A stretch of DNA of 64,000 nucleotides, taken from Paraburkholderia phytofirmans PsJN. Lineage in GTDB: Bacteria > Pseudomonadota > Gammaproteobacteria > Burkholderiales > Burkholderiaceae. The notes beneath the pieces were generated by a model. That model ran no database searches. It was not told where the DNA came from and saw nothing but the letters and a program-made list of their open reading frames with translations. The stretch's first letter is position 1. The number at the start of each line of letters is the position of its first letter. The stretch spans positions 1,798,001-1,862,000 of the forward strand of contig NC_010676.1 in NCBI RefSeq assembly GCF_000020125.1, read 5' to 3'. This document shows positions 1-8,885 of this stretch, piece after piece. Position numbers and translations under genes: made by a program.

Positions 1-381
1 GCAGTGCTGCCGAACGGTGTCTATCGGTATGACGTCCCAAACCACCGACTAGTGCTCAAACACGAGAGCGACGCGCGAAATCTGACTGGGTATCAGGACT
101 TTGTCGGCGCGGCGCCGCTCGATCTTGTCTATGTCGTGAACATGTCGCGCCTGCTGGCGATGCCGCCTCAGCAGCGCGACATATTTTCCGCCGTCGCGGC
201 GGGCGCGATGGCACAGAACGTGTCGCTGTACTGTGCGTCAGCCGGACTCGGGTGCGTTGTAAGAGGGTGGATCAATCATCGCGCGCTGAGCGACGCACTG
301 AAACTGAATGAGGACGAACTGCCGATTCTCGCTCAGACCGTGGGCGCGCTGGCAACGACACTGACTTCGCTCGCAGACTGA
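1..381 (+). CDS. Nitroreductase-family protein, C-terminal part (5' end outside window)
   Basis: The reading frame is open from base 1, so the true start lies upstream. The roughly 126 visible residues carry the FMN-binding nitroreductase/SagB-like C-terminal pattern: a VYVVNMSRL strand, then an AAGAMAQNVSLYCASAGLGCVVRG stretch (written here in two parts: AAGAMAQNVSL and YCASAGLGCVVRG) that packs on FMN, then a NEDELPILAQTVG end resembling 'pe.e.p...v.iG'. Such enzymes are cytoplasmic flavoproteins reducing nitro or quinone-like substrates with NAD(P)H; substrate unknown here. It precedes a PHA depolymerase by 187 bp on the same strand and belongs to a stress/low-oxygen gene block. An internal GTG at position 4 is unlikely to be the real start because the family is about 200 residues. 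Confidence 0.7.
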   Translation, partial: AVLPNGVYRYDVPNHRLVLKHESDARNLTGYQDFVGAAPLDLVYVVNMSRLLAMPPQQRDIFSAVAAGAMAQNVSLYCASAGLGCVVRGWINHRALSDALKLNEDELPILAQTVGALATTLTSLAD

Positions 382-568
382 AGCGACGGGACAGGCAACG
401 TGACTGTTGTTTGCGCTGTCCCTGCTTGCGAGCCCAGGGAGCCAGAACCGGCAGCGACCGGAAAACGGCGACCCGGCTTTCTGCGCGCCGCTCGCCGCAC
501 GCGCGGTGTCGATTGCCCGACAACCGGCACTGCATCATCGGCAGCATGCCTGCTCTGAAGAGGCGCCC

Positions 569-1834
569 ATGTGGTATGACCTACTCGATATACAGCGTCG
601 CCTCGCCAAAGCGTTCATCGATGCCGCGCTCACCGTCAGCGGATTGGATGGCGCTCAGTGGGGGACAGCCGGCGCACCCCGTGCCGCGCGCGATTGGCTG
701 ATCCGGTCCACATGCGCCTTTGAAACCGCTCCGCCGTTCGCGATAAAAGCGGTGCACAGCAACGGCAAATATCTTCCCGTGGAAGAAAGCATTGCCGACG
801 AAATGCCGGTCGGCACGCTGCGCAAATTCACACGTAGCAGCTGTGTTGCCGACCCGCCCGGGACGCGCCCCATTATTCTCTGCGCTCCGCTCGCGGGCCA
901 TCACGCAGTGATGCTGCGGGAAACGGTCGAAACATTGCTCGAACGCTGCAACGTCGTCTACATCACCGACTGGGCCGACGCGCACGACGTGCCGCTCGAA
1001 GCCGGCCCGCTTCCATTGACGGACTACGTCCACGCGCTCGAACGCTTCATTTGCACGGTGCGGGCAGGCGGAGCGCCGGCGCATGTCGTCGCCGTCTGCC
1101 AGGCCTGTGTCCCCGCCCTCGCCGCCTGCAGTCTGCTGGCAAGCAACGGGACACCGCCGTTCGCCAGTGTCTCGCTGCTTGGCGGACCGATCGACACCCG
1201 CCTGCATCCGACTTCCGTGGATCGCTTTGCAAGCGCGCAGCCGTTACGCTGGTTTCACGATCGTGTAATCGACGAAGTGCCGCCGCCATACGCCGGGGCG
1301 GGACGCCGTGTCTATCCGGGTTTCATGCAGCAGGTTGCCATCCTGGCTGCGCACCCCGCGCGTCAACTCGATCTGGAGGCGCGCTACTGGACGAATTGGC
1401 TCGGGGGCAATCTGCACGACGCGCAAACGGCGCTTCGTTCGCTGAACGAGTATGCCGCCGTGCTTGACATGGGCGAACGTTACTTTCTGGATATGCTCAG
1501 CGTAGTCTTCCACGAGCACCTGCTTGCGCGAGGAATGTGGGTAATCGATGGGCGGTGCGTGGATCCCCGCGTCCTCGATCAAGTGCCGCTCTGCACGATC
1601 GAGGGCGACCGCGACGACATTACGGGCGCGGGCCAGACGCATTGCGCGCACGCGCTATGTCATGCACCGGGCGCGCCGGGGCATCGGCGCGTGACCATCG
1701 ATCAATGCGACCATTACGACCTGTTCACGGGTCCGCGCTGGCACGACGCGGTTCATCCTGAGTTATGCAGCTTCTGGCGCGCGATCGCATGCGATAGTGA
1801 AGCGAAAGCCGCGCCGGCCGCCAGCATTCGATGA
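569..1834 (+). CDS. Intracellular polyhydroxyalkanoate (PHB) depolymerase
   Basis: The 421-residue protein matches the intracellular PHB depolymerase family (PhaZ of the Ralstonia/Cupriavidus type), which mobilises carbon from storage granules in the cytoplasm. Visible marks are the N-terminal MWYDLLDIQRR segment, the RPIILCAPLAGHHAVML alpha/beta-hydrolase strand and loop, the TDWADAHDVPLEAGPLPLTDY segment and the nucleophile elbow AVCQACVPALAA. In this family a Cys replaces the lipase-box Ser, and the second C of VCQAC occupies the position expected from the CQPxVP pattern, or the first C does. Candidate acid/base residues are in EGDRDDITG and QCDHYDLFTG near the C-terminus. The start at 569 gives the family N-terminus; the longer frame from 407 adds unrelated residues. 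The stop overlaps an FNR-like box. Confidence 0.85.
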   Translation: MWYDLLDIQRRLAKAFIDAALTVSGLDGAQWGTAGAPRAARDWLIRSTCAFETAPPFAIKAVHSNGKYLPVEESIADEMPVGTLRKFTRSSCVADPPGTRPIILCAPLAGHHAVMLRETVETLLERCNVVYITDWADAHDVPLEAGPLPLTDYVHALERFICTVRAGGAPAHVVAVCQACVPALAACSLLASNGTPPFASVSLLGGPIDTRLHPTSVDRFASAQPLRWFHDRVIDEVPPPYAGAGRRVYPGFMQQVAILAAHPARQLDLEARYWTNWLGGNLHDAQTALRSLNEYAAVLDMGERYFLDMLSVVFHEHLLARGMWVIDGRCVDPRVLDQVPLCTIEGDRDDITGAGQTHCAHALCHAPGAPGHRRVTIDQCDHYDLFTGPRWHDAVHPELCSFWRAIACDSEAKAAPAASIR

Positions 1835-1844
1835 TCCATATCAA
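1831..1844 (+). promoter_or_regulatory. FNR/ANR-like binding site
   Basis: ATGATCCATATCAA matches the FNR/ANR consensus TTGAT-N4-ATCAA at nine of ten fixed positions. It overlaps the stop codon of the PHA depolymerase and lies 69 bp before the MBL-fold gene start at 1914, a usual distance for activation under low oxygen. No convincing -10 hexamer was identified. Confidence 0.5.
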
Positions 1845-1913
1845 GGCTGCGCCGCGCCAATGCAGTGCAATCACATTCATCCCCGCGATAAGCGGATTTC
1901 CTGCGAGGGCGTG

Positions 1914-3347
1914 ATGAAACTGACTTTTCTGGGCGGGGCCGAAACCGTCACCGGCTCGAAGTATCTGGTCGAAGCCAGCGGCATGCGGATTCTGATCGAC
2001 TGCGGTCTTTTTCAGGGCACGAAAAACCTGCGCCTGCGCAACTGGAGCCCCTTGCCCGTCCCGGTCGATACGCTCGACGCAGTCATCCTCACCCACGCGC
2101 ACATCGATCACACCGGCTACCTGCCCGTGCTCGCGCGCGACGGCTATCGCGGTCCCGTCTACTGCACGCCCGGCACCGCCGCTCTGTGCGACATCATGCT
2201 GCGCGACAGCGCGCACTTGCAGGAAGAGGAAGCCGACTTCGCGAACCGTCACGGCTTCTCGAAACACAAGCCGGCGCTGCCGCTCTACACGCTAGACGAC
2301 GCACAGCGCGCGCTGCGGCTCATCGTGCAGCGCGAATTCGATGTTCCCACGCCGCTGAACGACGAGTTGTGTTTCCGCTTTCTGCCGGCTGGCCATATTC
2401 TGGGCGCTGCCAGCGTCGTACTCTGCTGGCGCCATACGGTGCTCGCCTTTTCAGGCGATCTAGGCCGGCCGGGCAATCCGATCATGCGCGCTCCCATGAA
2501 GCTCGCGCATGCCGACTATCTGGTCGTCGAGTCGACCTACGGGGACCGCCTGCACGCCGCGACCGATCCCGAGGAGGAACTGGCTGAACTATTCGCGCGA
2601 ACGTTCGCGCGAGGCGGTGTCGTGGTCATGCCATGCTTTGCGGTGGGGCGCGCTCAGGAAATTCTTTATTACATCGCGCACCTGAAGCAGACCGGGCGCA
2701 TGGCGAACGTGCCGGTGTACCTGGATAGCCCGATGGCCACCGGTGTCACCGAGGTGTACAGACACCACTTGAACGAGCACCGCCTGACGGTTTCGCAGGC
2801 AGCCATGATCGACAAGGCCGCAATCATGGTGCGCACGGTCGATCAATCGAAGGCGATCGCGTCGCATCATGGTCCGATGGTTATCATCGCGGGCAGCGGG
2901 ATGGCTACCGGCGGGCGCGTGCTGCATCATTTGCGCCTCTATGCGCCCGATCCGCGAAATACGATTGCGCTCGTCGGCTATCAGGCGGCCGGCACGCGCG
3001 GCGCCGCCATTGCCGCGCACGAGCCGACGATAAAGATTCACGGAGAGTACGTGCGGATTCGCGCGCATGTCGAAACGATTTCATCCCTGTCGGCGCATGC
3101 GGACTACAGCGAGACGCTGAACTGGCTCTCAGCGATGTCGCCGGCGCCCACCCAAACGTACATTACGCATGGCGAGCCTGCCGCCGCCGACGCATTGCGC
3201 CGTCGGATCGCCGACACGCTCGGGTGGCCTTGCACGGTGCCGGTCTATCAGCAAACTGTCGAACTGGCGGAGAGGTCTGCGCTCGACAATCACGTCCCGA
3301 CCGCTGTTGCCGCGTGTGCCTACGCTGCGCGGCCAGCAGAGAGCTGA
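1914..3347 (+). CDS. MBL-fold/beta-CASP nuclease with RNA-specificity domain
   Basis: The 477-residue protein starts MKLTFLGGAETVTGSKY and has the metallo-beta-lactamase zinc signature THAHIDHTGYLP near residue 60, a second histidine in AGHILGAASVV, and FSGDLGR. The central beta-CASP cap contains VESTYGDR and PCFAVGRAQEILYY. The C-terminal RNA-metabolising MBL region has GSGMATGGRVLHHL and the terminal SLSAHADYSETLNW histidine motif. This is the YSH1/CPSF-like bacterial family; such proteins are predicted endo- or exoribonucleases acting in the cytoplasm. The ATG at 1914 follows a GAGGG ribosome-binding sequence; the frame extends upstream to 1797 but those residues are not family-like. Genes of this type occur next to PHA and stress genes in Burkholderia; the RNA target is unknown. 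Confidence 0.85.
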   Translation: MKLTFLGGAETVTGSKYLVEASGMRILIDCGLFQGTKNLRLRNWSPLPVPVDTLDAVILTHAHIDHTGYLPVLARDGYRGPVYCTPGTAALCDIMLRDSAHLQEEEADFANRHGFSKHKPALPLYTLDDAQRALRLIVQREFDVPTPLNDELCFRFLPAGHILGAASVVLCWRHTVLAFSGDLGRPGNPIMRAPMKLAHADYLVVESTYGDRLHAATDPEEELAELFARTFARGGVVVMPCFAVGRAQEILYYIAHLKQTGRMANVPVYLDSPMATGVTEVYRHHLNEHRLTVSQAAMIDKAAIMVRTVDQSKAIASHHGPMVIIAGSGMATGGRVLHHLRLYAPDPRNTIALVGYQAAGTRGAAIAAHEPTIKIHGEYVRIRAHVETISSLSAHADYSETLNWLSAMSPAPTQTYITHGEPAAADALRRRIADTLGWPCTVPVYQQTVELAERSALDNHVPTAVAACAYAARPAES

Positions 3348-3406
3348 TGATTCTCCCAGCGCGACGTGTGTTGGAGCCTCGCAGATCAATCGCTCCCTCT
3401 GAAAAA

Positions 3407-3420
3407 TTGACCTGCTTCAA
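3407..3420 (+). promoter_or_regulatory. FNR/ANR-like binding site
   Basis: TTGACCTGCTTCAA keeps both TTGA and TCAA half-sites with 6-bp spacing. It deviates only at the two inner positions of the TTGAT-N4-ATCAA consensus. It lies 77 bp upstream of the nitroreductase-like gene starting at 3498 in a 150-bp gap, suggesting low-oxygen control of that gene. Confidence 0.5.
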
Positions 3421-3497
3421 GCGCGCACAGGCGGTCCGTGACACGATGGCGACACGGACCGCGTCTTCGCGACAACAGCCGGATAGGAGGCGTCAAG

Positions 3498-4529
3498 ATG
3501 AACTATTCCGCACCAAACGAAGCATGGGAGATCGGCGAACCGCACTTCGATGCGACCACGCCGCTGCAAGCGCAGTTGCACTTCGCGTTGCGCTACGCGA
3601 TCCTCGCCCCATCGAGCCACAACACACAGCCGTGGCGATTCATCGTCGACGGCGACACGGTGCAGGTCTGCGCCGACCGTACGCGCGCGCTCGCCGTGGT
3701 CGACCCATTCGATCGCGAGCTTCTGATTAGCTGCGGCGCAGCATTGGTCAATCTTCGGGTCGCGCTGTCTCGTATCGGACTGGCCAGTGCTATTACGCTG
3801 TTTCCGTCTGAGGCGGACCCTGACGTCGTGGCGTTGGTGCGGGTCTCGCGCGACGTGCATGACGACGCGCAACTGCACGACCTCTTCGACGCCATGACAA
3901 AGCGCGTCACAACGCGCGCGCCGTTCGCCGACGAACCCGTGCCCGCCGAATTGCAGGAGCGGTTCATCAACGCGTGCGAGGAAGAAGGCGCAATTGCCTG
4001 CTGCGTGGAACACGAGGCCGAGCGCGAGGCATTGGCGCAACTGATTGCCGATGCCGACCAGATACAGTTTTCGGACCCACGTTTTCGGCGCGAACTCGCC
4101 AGTTGGATCCATCCGAAGCGACTCGATGACGGCATGCCCACCTACGGTACCGCTGTCGGTCTGCTGCTAGATTTCGCGGCGCCGATCGGTACATCGGCTG
4201 TCCGCGTGTTCGACGTAGGGGCGGGACAACCGGCGATGCCGCACCACCTCGTGCAAGGTTCGCCGTTGATGGTGGCCATCGCCACGATGCGCGACGACCG
4301 CGAGGCGTGGGTGGTAGCGGGGCAGGCGCTCGAGCGCGTGTTGCTGGTCGCGGCATCGGCGGGATTTACCGCTTCCTATTTAAACCAGCCGATAGAAGTG
4401 CAGCCGTTGCGCGAGCGACTCAAGGCGCTGCTGAAAACGGACGCGACACCACAGCTTCTGCTGCGTGTTGGACGTGGCCCGCACGCGATACACGCAAGCA
4501 GGCGACCGCTAGCTGACGTCTTGTCGTGA
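3498..4529 (+). CDS. Acg-type nitroreductase-like flavoprotein
   Basis: The 343-residue protein has the duplicated nitroreductase fold typical of the Acg/Rv2032-like family (about 330 residues). Seen are YAILAPSSHNTQPWRF (FMN-phosphate loop region), DPFDRELLISCGAALVNL, TKRVTTRAPF and, in the C-terminal half, GSPLMVAIATMRDD with GQALERVLLVAASAGFTASYLNQP. Acg-like proteins bind FMN and have been linked to dormancy and nitrosative or hypoxic stress in mycobacteria, with no settled enzymatic activity. A TAGGAGG ribosome-binding site precedes the ATG at 3498, which is preferred over the longer frame from 3438. A candidate FNR box lies in its upstream gap, in line with an oxygen-limitation role. 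Confidence 0.8.
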   Translation: MNYSAPNEAWEIGEPHFDATTPLQAQLHFALRYAILAPSSHNTQPWRFIVDGDTVQVCADRTRALAVVDPFDRELLISCGAALVNLRVALSRIGLASAITLFPSEADPDVVALVRVSRDVHDDAQLHDLFDAMTKRVTTRAPFADEPVPAELQERFINACEEEGAIACCVEHEAEREALAQLIADADQIQFSDPRFRRELASWIHPKRLDDGMPTYGTAVGLLLDFAAPIGTSAVRVFDVGAGQPAMPHHLVQGSPLMVAIATMRDDREAWVVAGQALERVLLVAASAGFTASYLNQPIEVQPLRERLKALLKTDATPQLLLRVGRGPHAIHASRRPLADVLS

Positions 4530-4615
4530 GATACGCGACTTCGGACCTTGCACGTCATGCCGGCAGCGCTTTTGCAATCGAACGCCAGCCCTGATGCCCG
4601 ACTACAGTGCCGAAT

Positions 4616-6364
4616 ATGAATCGCCTTCCCCTCTCGCCGCGTGACCCCGGTTCGCTTTCACCGGGCGTATGGCGCTGGATACCGGCTCTCGCTACATTGC
4701 GAACTTATCAACGCGGCTGGTTCGTCAAGGACTTGTTCGCGGGCGTCGTGTTGACCGCCGTACTCGTACCCACCGGCCTGAGCTTTGCGCAGGCTGCCGG
4801 GCTACCCGGCGTCGGCGGCCTATATGCAAGCATCGCCGCTCTGCTCGCCTACGCGATTTTCGGTCCCAGCCGGATCCTCGTTCTCGGCCCTGACTCCGCA
4901 CTGACTGCACTGATCGCCGCTGCCATCGTTCCTCTAGCCGGCGGCCGGCCAGACTCGGCGCTGGCACTTGCCGGCATGCTTGCGATTCTGTCCGGAATCT
5001 GCTGTGCCTTGATCGGACTGCTCAGGCTGAGCTTTGTCAGCGATCTTCTGTCAAAACCCATTCAGTACGGCTATCTCAATGGGATCGCTCTCACGTTGTT
5101 TGCGGGCCAGTTTCCGCGGTTGCTCGGTTTCGCGGTTCCTGGCGGCACGTTCCTCGACGAGGCGACAAGCGTATTCCAGGGTGTAGTCGCCGGGCAGACA
5201 AGCCCGGTTGCGTGCGTCATCGGCGTTTCGTGCCTGGGGGCGATCGTGTTGCTCAAACGGTATGCGGCTGCGCTGCCCGGCACCCTGATTGCCGTGGCTG
5301 CGGCGACCGTGGCGGTCTGGCTGCTGGAACTGGACCTCCATGCCGGTATCGCTGTCGTGGGCCGGCTACCTGAAGGTTTGGCGGCGGTTCGCCTTCCCGC
5401 TGTGTCGTTGCATGACGTACGGGAGTTGAGTGGCGCCGCGATCGCTATCGCTCTCGTTTCGTTCGCCGATATGAGCGTGCTGTCGCGCGCGTTCGCACTG
5501 CGAGGCGCCTACAAGGTCGATCGGGACCAGGAGCTCGTGGCGCTTGGCATCGCCAATATCGCGGCAGGTCTGTTGCAGGGTGTCCCAGTCTGCAGTAGTG
5601 CGTCACGAACGCCCGTCGCCGAGGCAGCCGGCGCAAAGACGCAGTTGACCTGTGTTGTGTCCGCGCTTTGTATCGCCTTTCTGTTGATCGCGGCTCCCGC
5701 GTTGCTCAAGCACGTGCCGAACGCTGCTCTCGCTGCGGTTATTGTTTCCGCTGCACTCTCGCTCTTCGATCTTGCAAACGTGACACGTCTTTATCGAATG
5801 CGCCGCAGCGAGTTTGCGCTGTCCATGGTTTGCTTCGCAGGCGTTCTAACAGTCGGTGTCGTACAGGGCATCTTCATTGCAATCGGTCTGTCGCTGCTGT
5901 CATTCGTCTGGCGCGCGTGGCACCCTTACGACGCCGTTTTGGGCAAGATCGAAGGGAGGCCTGGTTATCACGATGTTGCGCGGCACCCTGACGCGAAACA
6001 GCTCGCCGGCCTCCTTCTGATTCGCTGGGACGCACCCCTCTTTTTCGCCAATGCGGAGATTTTCAGCCAGCACGTGCGACGGGCAATCGCGCAAGCGGCA
6101 CCGCGACCTGAATGGTTGGTGGTTGCCTCGGAGCCGATCACCGATATTGACGTTACCGCTGCCGACATGCTCTCCAGGCTTGATCACGAGTTGGAAGCGA
6201 CTGGCATCGCGATGTATTTCGCGGAGATGAAAGGCCCGGTGAAGGACCGGCTGCGAGCTTATGGCCTTTCCGAAATATTTGACGAACGACATTTCTTCGA
6301 GACCGTGACCGATGCCGTTCGGACTTACACCGCACAGCATTGCGTTGAAGGGCCGGGTGAGTAA
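4616..6364 (+). CDS. SulP family anion permease with STAS domain
   Basis: The protein (582 residues from 4616) has the SulP layout: an N-terminal segment WIPALATLRTYQRGWFVKDL, ten or more hydrophobic helices containing DLFAGVVLTAVLVPTGLSFAQAAGLP and GPDSALTALIAAAIVPL-type motifs, and a cytoplasmic C-terminal STAS domain from about residue 450 (LLIRWDAPLFFANAEIF, then ITDIDVTAADMLSRL). SulP proteins move sulfate, bicarbonate or dicarboxylates across the inner membrane; which one is not readable here. Sulfur-transport genes follow on the opposite strand, which favours a sulfur anion, but bicarbonate is possible. The start is uncertain: GTG at 4607 and ATG at 4616 are both in frame and neither has a strong ribosome-binding site. 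Confidence 0.85.
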   Translation: MNRLPLSPRDPGSLSPGVWRWIPALATLRTYQRGWFVKDLFAGVVLTAVLVPTGLSFAQAAGLPGVGGLYASIAALLAYAIFGPSRILVLGPDSALTALIAAAIVPLAGGRPDSALALAGMLAILSGICCALIGLLRLSFVSDLLSKPIQYGYLNGIALTLFAGQFPRLLGFAVPGGTFLDEATSVFQGVVAGQTSPVACVIGVSCLGAIVLLKRYAAALPGTLIAVAAATVAVWLLELDLHAGIAVVGRLPEGLAAVRLPAVSLHDVRELSGAAIAIALVSFADMSVLSRAFALRGAYKVDRDQELVALGIANIAAGLLQGVPVCSSASRTPVAEAAGAKTQLTCVVSALCIAFLLIAAPALLKHVPNAALAAVIVSAALSLFDLANVTRLYRMRRSEFALSMVCFAGVLTVGVVQGIFIAIGLSLLSFVWRAWHPYDAVLGKIEGRPGYHDVARHPDAKQLAGLLLIRWDAPLFFANAEIFSQHVRRAIAQAAPRPEWLVVASEPITDIDVTAADMLSRLDHELEATGIAMYFAEMKGPVKDRLRAYGLSEIFDERHFFETVTDAVRTYTAQHCVEGPGE

Positions 6365-6573
6365 TTGACCGCATATCGCCCGAGGTCTCTAGAGAATCCA
6401 CCTATTTTCCGGCTTCCGACGATAACAGCGCTTGCCAGCGCGCAGATCGATGGCGATCACGGGGAGTCGTCAAACGTCGACTCTCGTCGAGAGTGTTAAG
6501 CATGATCCACCGATTTGCGTCACAGTGCGCAGGCGCCAAAGCGACACCAAACCACAGCCACCCAACGGCACTA

Positions 6574-7005
6574 TCACGCTTGCTTGAGGCGCAGCCTGGC
6601 GTACTCGAGTAACTCGAACACCGCCATGCCCGCAAGCATCGCCGCCACGAATCCCCACGCCTTGAGGAAGCCGGCGCCGAGTGCAACCAGGGCGGGCCCG
6701 GGACAGAACCCAGCGAGGCCCCAACCCACGCCGAACACCGCGCTTCCCAGCACCAGTCGCCACGTGACGCCGCTGGCGGGCGGAATCACCATGGGTGAGC
6801 CCAGCAGCGACTTCTTGCGGCGTTTTGCAAACAGGAACGCGATCGAAGCGACGCCTATTGCACCAACCATCACGAATGCAAGTGACGGATCCCAATGTCC
6901 GGCTATATCGAGAAATCCCAGTACTTTCGCGGGATTGGCCATGCCGGAAACCATCAAGCCGATGCCAAACAACAGTCCCGAAACTAACGCTGTGAGCAGA
7001 CGCAC
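6574..7005 (-). CDS. YeeE/YedE (DUF6691) sulfur-transporter half, second subunit
   Basis: A 143-residue membrane protein with four hydrophobic helices. It carries the [18 protein letters not shown] motif near the N-terminus and [15 protein letters not shown] near residue 100, whose Cys lies where YeeE/TsuA-type transporters pass thiosulfate or persulfide sulfur. It is the usual second half of a split YeeE/YedE transporter; the first half ends one base upstream. The start is a GTG at 7005 preceded by a purine-rich GGGGGGCTGAA stretch. The gene is convergent with the SulP permease. In other proteobacteria such pairs sit with sulfide/persulfide detoxification genes; none is adjacent here. Confidence 0.85.
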   Translation of the reverse strand: MRLLTALVSGLLFGIGLMVSGMANPAKVLGFLDIAGHWDPSLAFVMVGAIGVASIAFLFAKRRKKSLLGSPMVIPPASGVTWRLVLGSAVFGVGWGLAGFCPGPALVALGAGFLKAWGFVAAMLAGMAVFELLEYARLRLKQA

Positions 7006-7006
7006 T

Positions 7007-7441
7007 TCAGCCCCCCAGCAGATGTCGCGTGACGAACACGGTCAGAAAACCGCTTGCCATGAATGTCGCCGTGGCACAGAGAGAACGGATCGACCCACGC
7101 GAAATTCCACAGACGCCGTGGCCGCTCGTACAACCGTTCCCGTAGCGGGTCCCGATACCGACCAGCGCTCCTGCAATGAGTGTTTCGGTCCATCCAGCCT
7201 GAATATCCGGCACAATCGATTGTCCCAGCAAGCCTGCCAGCACGGGGGCGCCGACAAGCCCCGCAAGAAAGGCAAGCCGCCATCCCGCGTCGTTCCGTGG
7301 CGTGCCCAGCAGGCCGCCGAGAATGCCGCTGATGCCGGCGATACGTCCATTGAACAGGACAAGCACCGCAGCCGCGGCGCCGATCATCATGCCGCCGGCC
7401 AGCGACCAACCCGGCGTGAAACTCGCAACATCGATTGACAT
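7007..7441 (-). CDS. YeeE/YedE family sulfur-transporter half, first subunit
   Basis: A 144-residue membrane protein with about four helices. It begins [19 protein letters not shown] and has [10 protein letters not shown] and the hallmark [19 protein letters not shown] with two Cys residues, as in the YeeE/YedE (TsuA) family that brings thiosulfate or related sulfur species into the cytoplasm. It forms a transcriptional and probably functional unit with the following half (one-base gap). A GGAAGGAAGC ribosome-binding stretch precedes the ATG. Fused single-chain versions carry both halves; here the transporter is split. Confidence 0.85.
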   Translation of the reverse strand: MSIDVASFTPGWSLAGGMMIGAAAAVLVLFNGRIAGISGILGGLLGTPRNDAGWRLAFLAGLVGAPVLAGLLGQSIVPDIQAGWTETLIAGALVGIGTRYGNGCTSGHGVCGISRGSIRSLCATATFMASGFLTVFVTRHLLGG

Positions 7442-7579
7442 GCTTCCTTCCTCTTATTTATTGGCGCAATGGCGTTGCAATACCAACCGGATGGATTCTA
7501 TACGCAGGTCATTTGCGTGCGTCGCCTCGGTCCCGACCTCGACCTCGATGGCTCGCGCCGTCGACGGATAGTCGCCAGT

Positions 7580-8533
7580 TCAAGCCTCGGGTACCGGCCG
7601 CGCCATCAGCAGCGGCGTGTGAACGATGCGCGCGGTGCGGGCCGCCACGCTGCCGAGGAGCCAGCGTGCGACGCCGCGTCGCCCGTGGGTGCCGACCACG
7701 ATGAGGTCGGCGCCCCATTGCCGGGCATCACGGACGATCGCGTGGGATACGTCGTCGCGCGATTTTGCTGTTTCGACGAACGCGGTCTCCGAGGCATTGG
7801 GCAAGTCGGCAAACACCCGTGCTGCCGCAGCCAGGACCACGTTCCCTTCTTCCACAAAGGCTTCCACGATGTCACGCATCGGCGCGAGATCAGTCAGGCG
7901 GGCGCCACGGTCTATTACGTAGATCGCGCGGAGGTGGCACTCCGGCGTTGCCAGTTGCAGTCCGAAGTGCAAAGCATCTAGTGAGGCGGCGCTTCCGTCC
8001 AGCGCGAACAGCATCCGGCGCGGCGATAGCTGGATCTCAGCCTCGTAGCTGGCAGGCACAACGAGGATCGAACACGGCGCCGCAGTCGTGACAAATTCCG
8101 AGACGGTTCCTTCGATCCAGCGCAGCATGCCGTGATGCTGACGCGCTCCCACTACGAGCAGGTCAGCCTTCCATTCGGCCGCGGCATCGATCAACGCATT
8201 GGCGGTGTAGCCGCCTTGCCTCGAGATCTCGATCACGCCCGACTCCACCTCGATCCCGGCGTCCGCGAACAGCGCTCTCGCGCGTGCCACGGCTTCGCCG
8301 GCATCGCGGGCAAGTTCGTCGCGCGCAAGCTGCAACTCGGCATCCGTCGCCGACGTAAGCGGTAGCATCACGCGAGGGTTTTCCGCCACGCTTGCAATCC
8401 GGATCCGGGCGCCGGGCAGCGTCATGTGGCGCACATAGGCCGCCGCACGCGCCGATTCCGGTGAATTGTCGACGGCGAGGAAGACTCGTCCGATAGCGCA
8501 TCTCGCGTCGCCGCCGGCGTGTGGACTGTTCAT
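7580..8533 (-). CDS. Tandem-domain universal stress protein (UspA family)
   Basis: The 317-residue protein holds two UspA domains. The first (about residues 15-150) starts GRVFLAVDNSPESARA and ends DLLVVGARQHHGMLRW, where the G-2x-G-9x-G nucleotide motif is degenerate. The second (about 165-310) has RRMLFALDGSAASLDAL and an intact ATP-type motif in VVGTHGRRGVARWLLGS. One nucleotide-binding and one degenerate half is common for tandem Usps. The protein is cytoplasmic and probably supports survival under energy or oxygen limitation. The ATG at 8533 has a GGAGGT ribosome-binding site; the frame open to 8611 has none. An FNR-like box lies 151 bp upstream. Confidence 0.88.
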   Translation of the reverse strand: MNSPHAGGDARCAIGRVFLAVDNSPESARAAAYVRHMTLPGARIRIASVAENPRVMLPLTSATDAELQLARDELARDAGEAVARARALFADAGIEVESGVIEISRQGGYTANALIDAAAEWKADLLVVGARQHHGMLRWIEGTVSEFVTTAAPCSILVVPASYEAEIQLSPRRMLFALDGSAASLDALHFGLQLATPECHLRAIYVIDRGARLTDLAPMRDIVEAFVEEGNVVLAAAARVFADLPNASETAFVETAKSRDDVSHAIVRDARQWGADLIVVGTHGRRGVARWLLGSVAARTARIVHTPLLMARPVPEA

Positions 8534-8684
8534 GATCGACCTCCATCTGAAAGTTGCATTCGCCCGGTCAATGCCTGCACCCGCACTGCGCGGCGAGACA
8601 TGACGCGGCAATCGCTGCGGCGTCTAGACACCGTGCGGGGACGCGCAGCGCATTCATAGCATGGCGCTCAATGCCCAGAAAGAG

Positions 8685-8698
8685 TTGATGCAACTCAA
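8685..8698 (-). promoter_or_regulatory. FNR/ANR-like binding site in a divergent gap
   Basis: TTGATGCAACTCAA has one mismatch to TTGAT-N4-ATCAA. It lies in the 352-bp gap (8534-8885) between the minus-strand universal stress gene and the plus-strand envelope operon, 151 and 187 bp from their starts. It could serve either gene; the stress gene is the more likely target by analogy with Usp genes elsewhere. A TATGAA hexamer on the minus strand (8653-8658) is a possible -10 but about 4 bp off ideal class II spacing. Nothing else was recognised in this gap. Confidence 0.5.
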
Positions 8699-8885
8699 GC
8701 CTGCGCGCAATCAAATTTCATCCGACTTCCTGAAAGTCTGCCTGCGGTTGCGCAATCCAGGCGATCCGTATCCCATGCGCTTGACGGGGATCAATTGGCG
8801 ATCGGTGTTCGCCTCTATGCTGGGTCGAGCATGTGAATTTGATTCAGAGGACAGCAAAGCGCACCAGCCATCACAAGGGAGTTTC

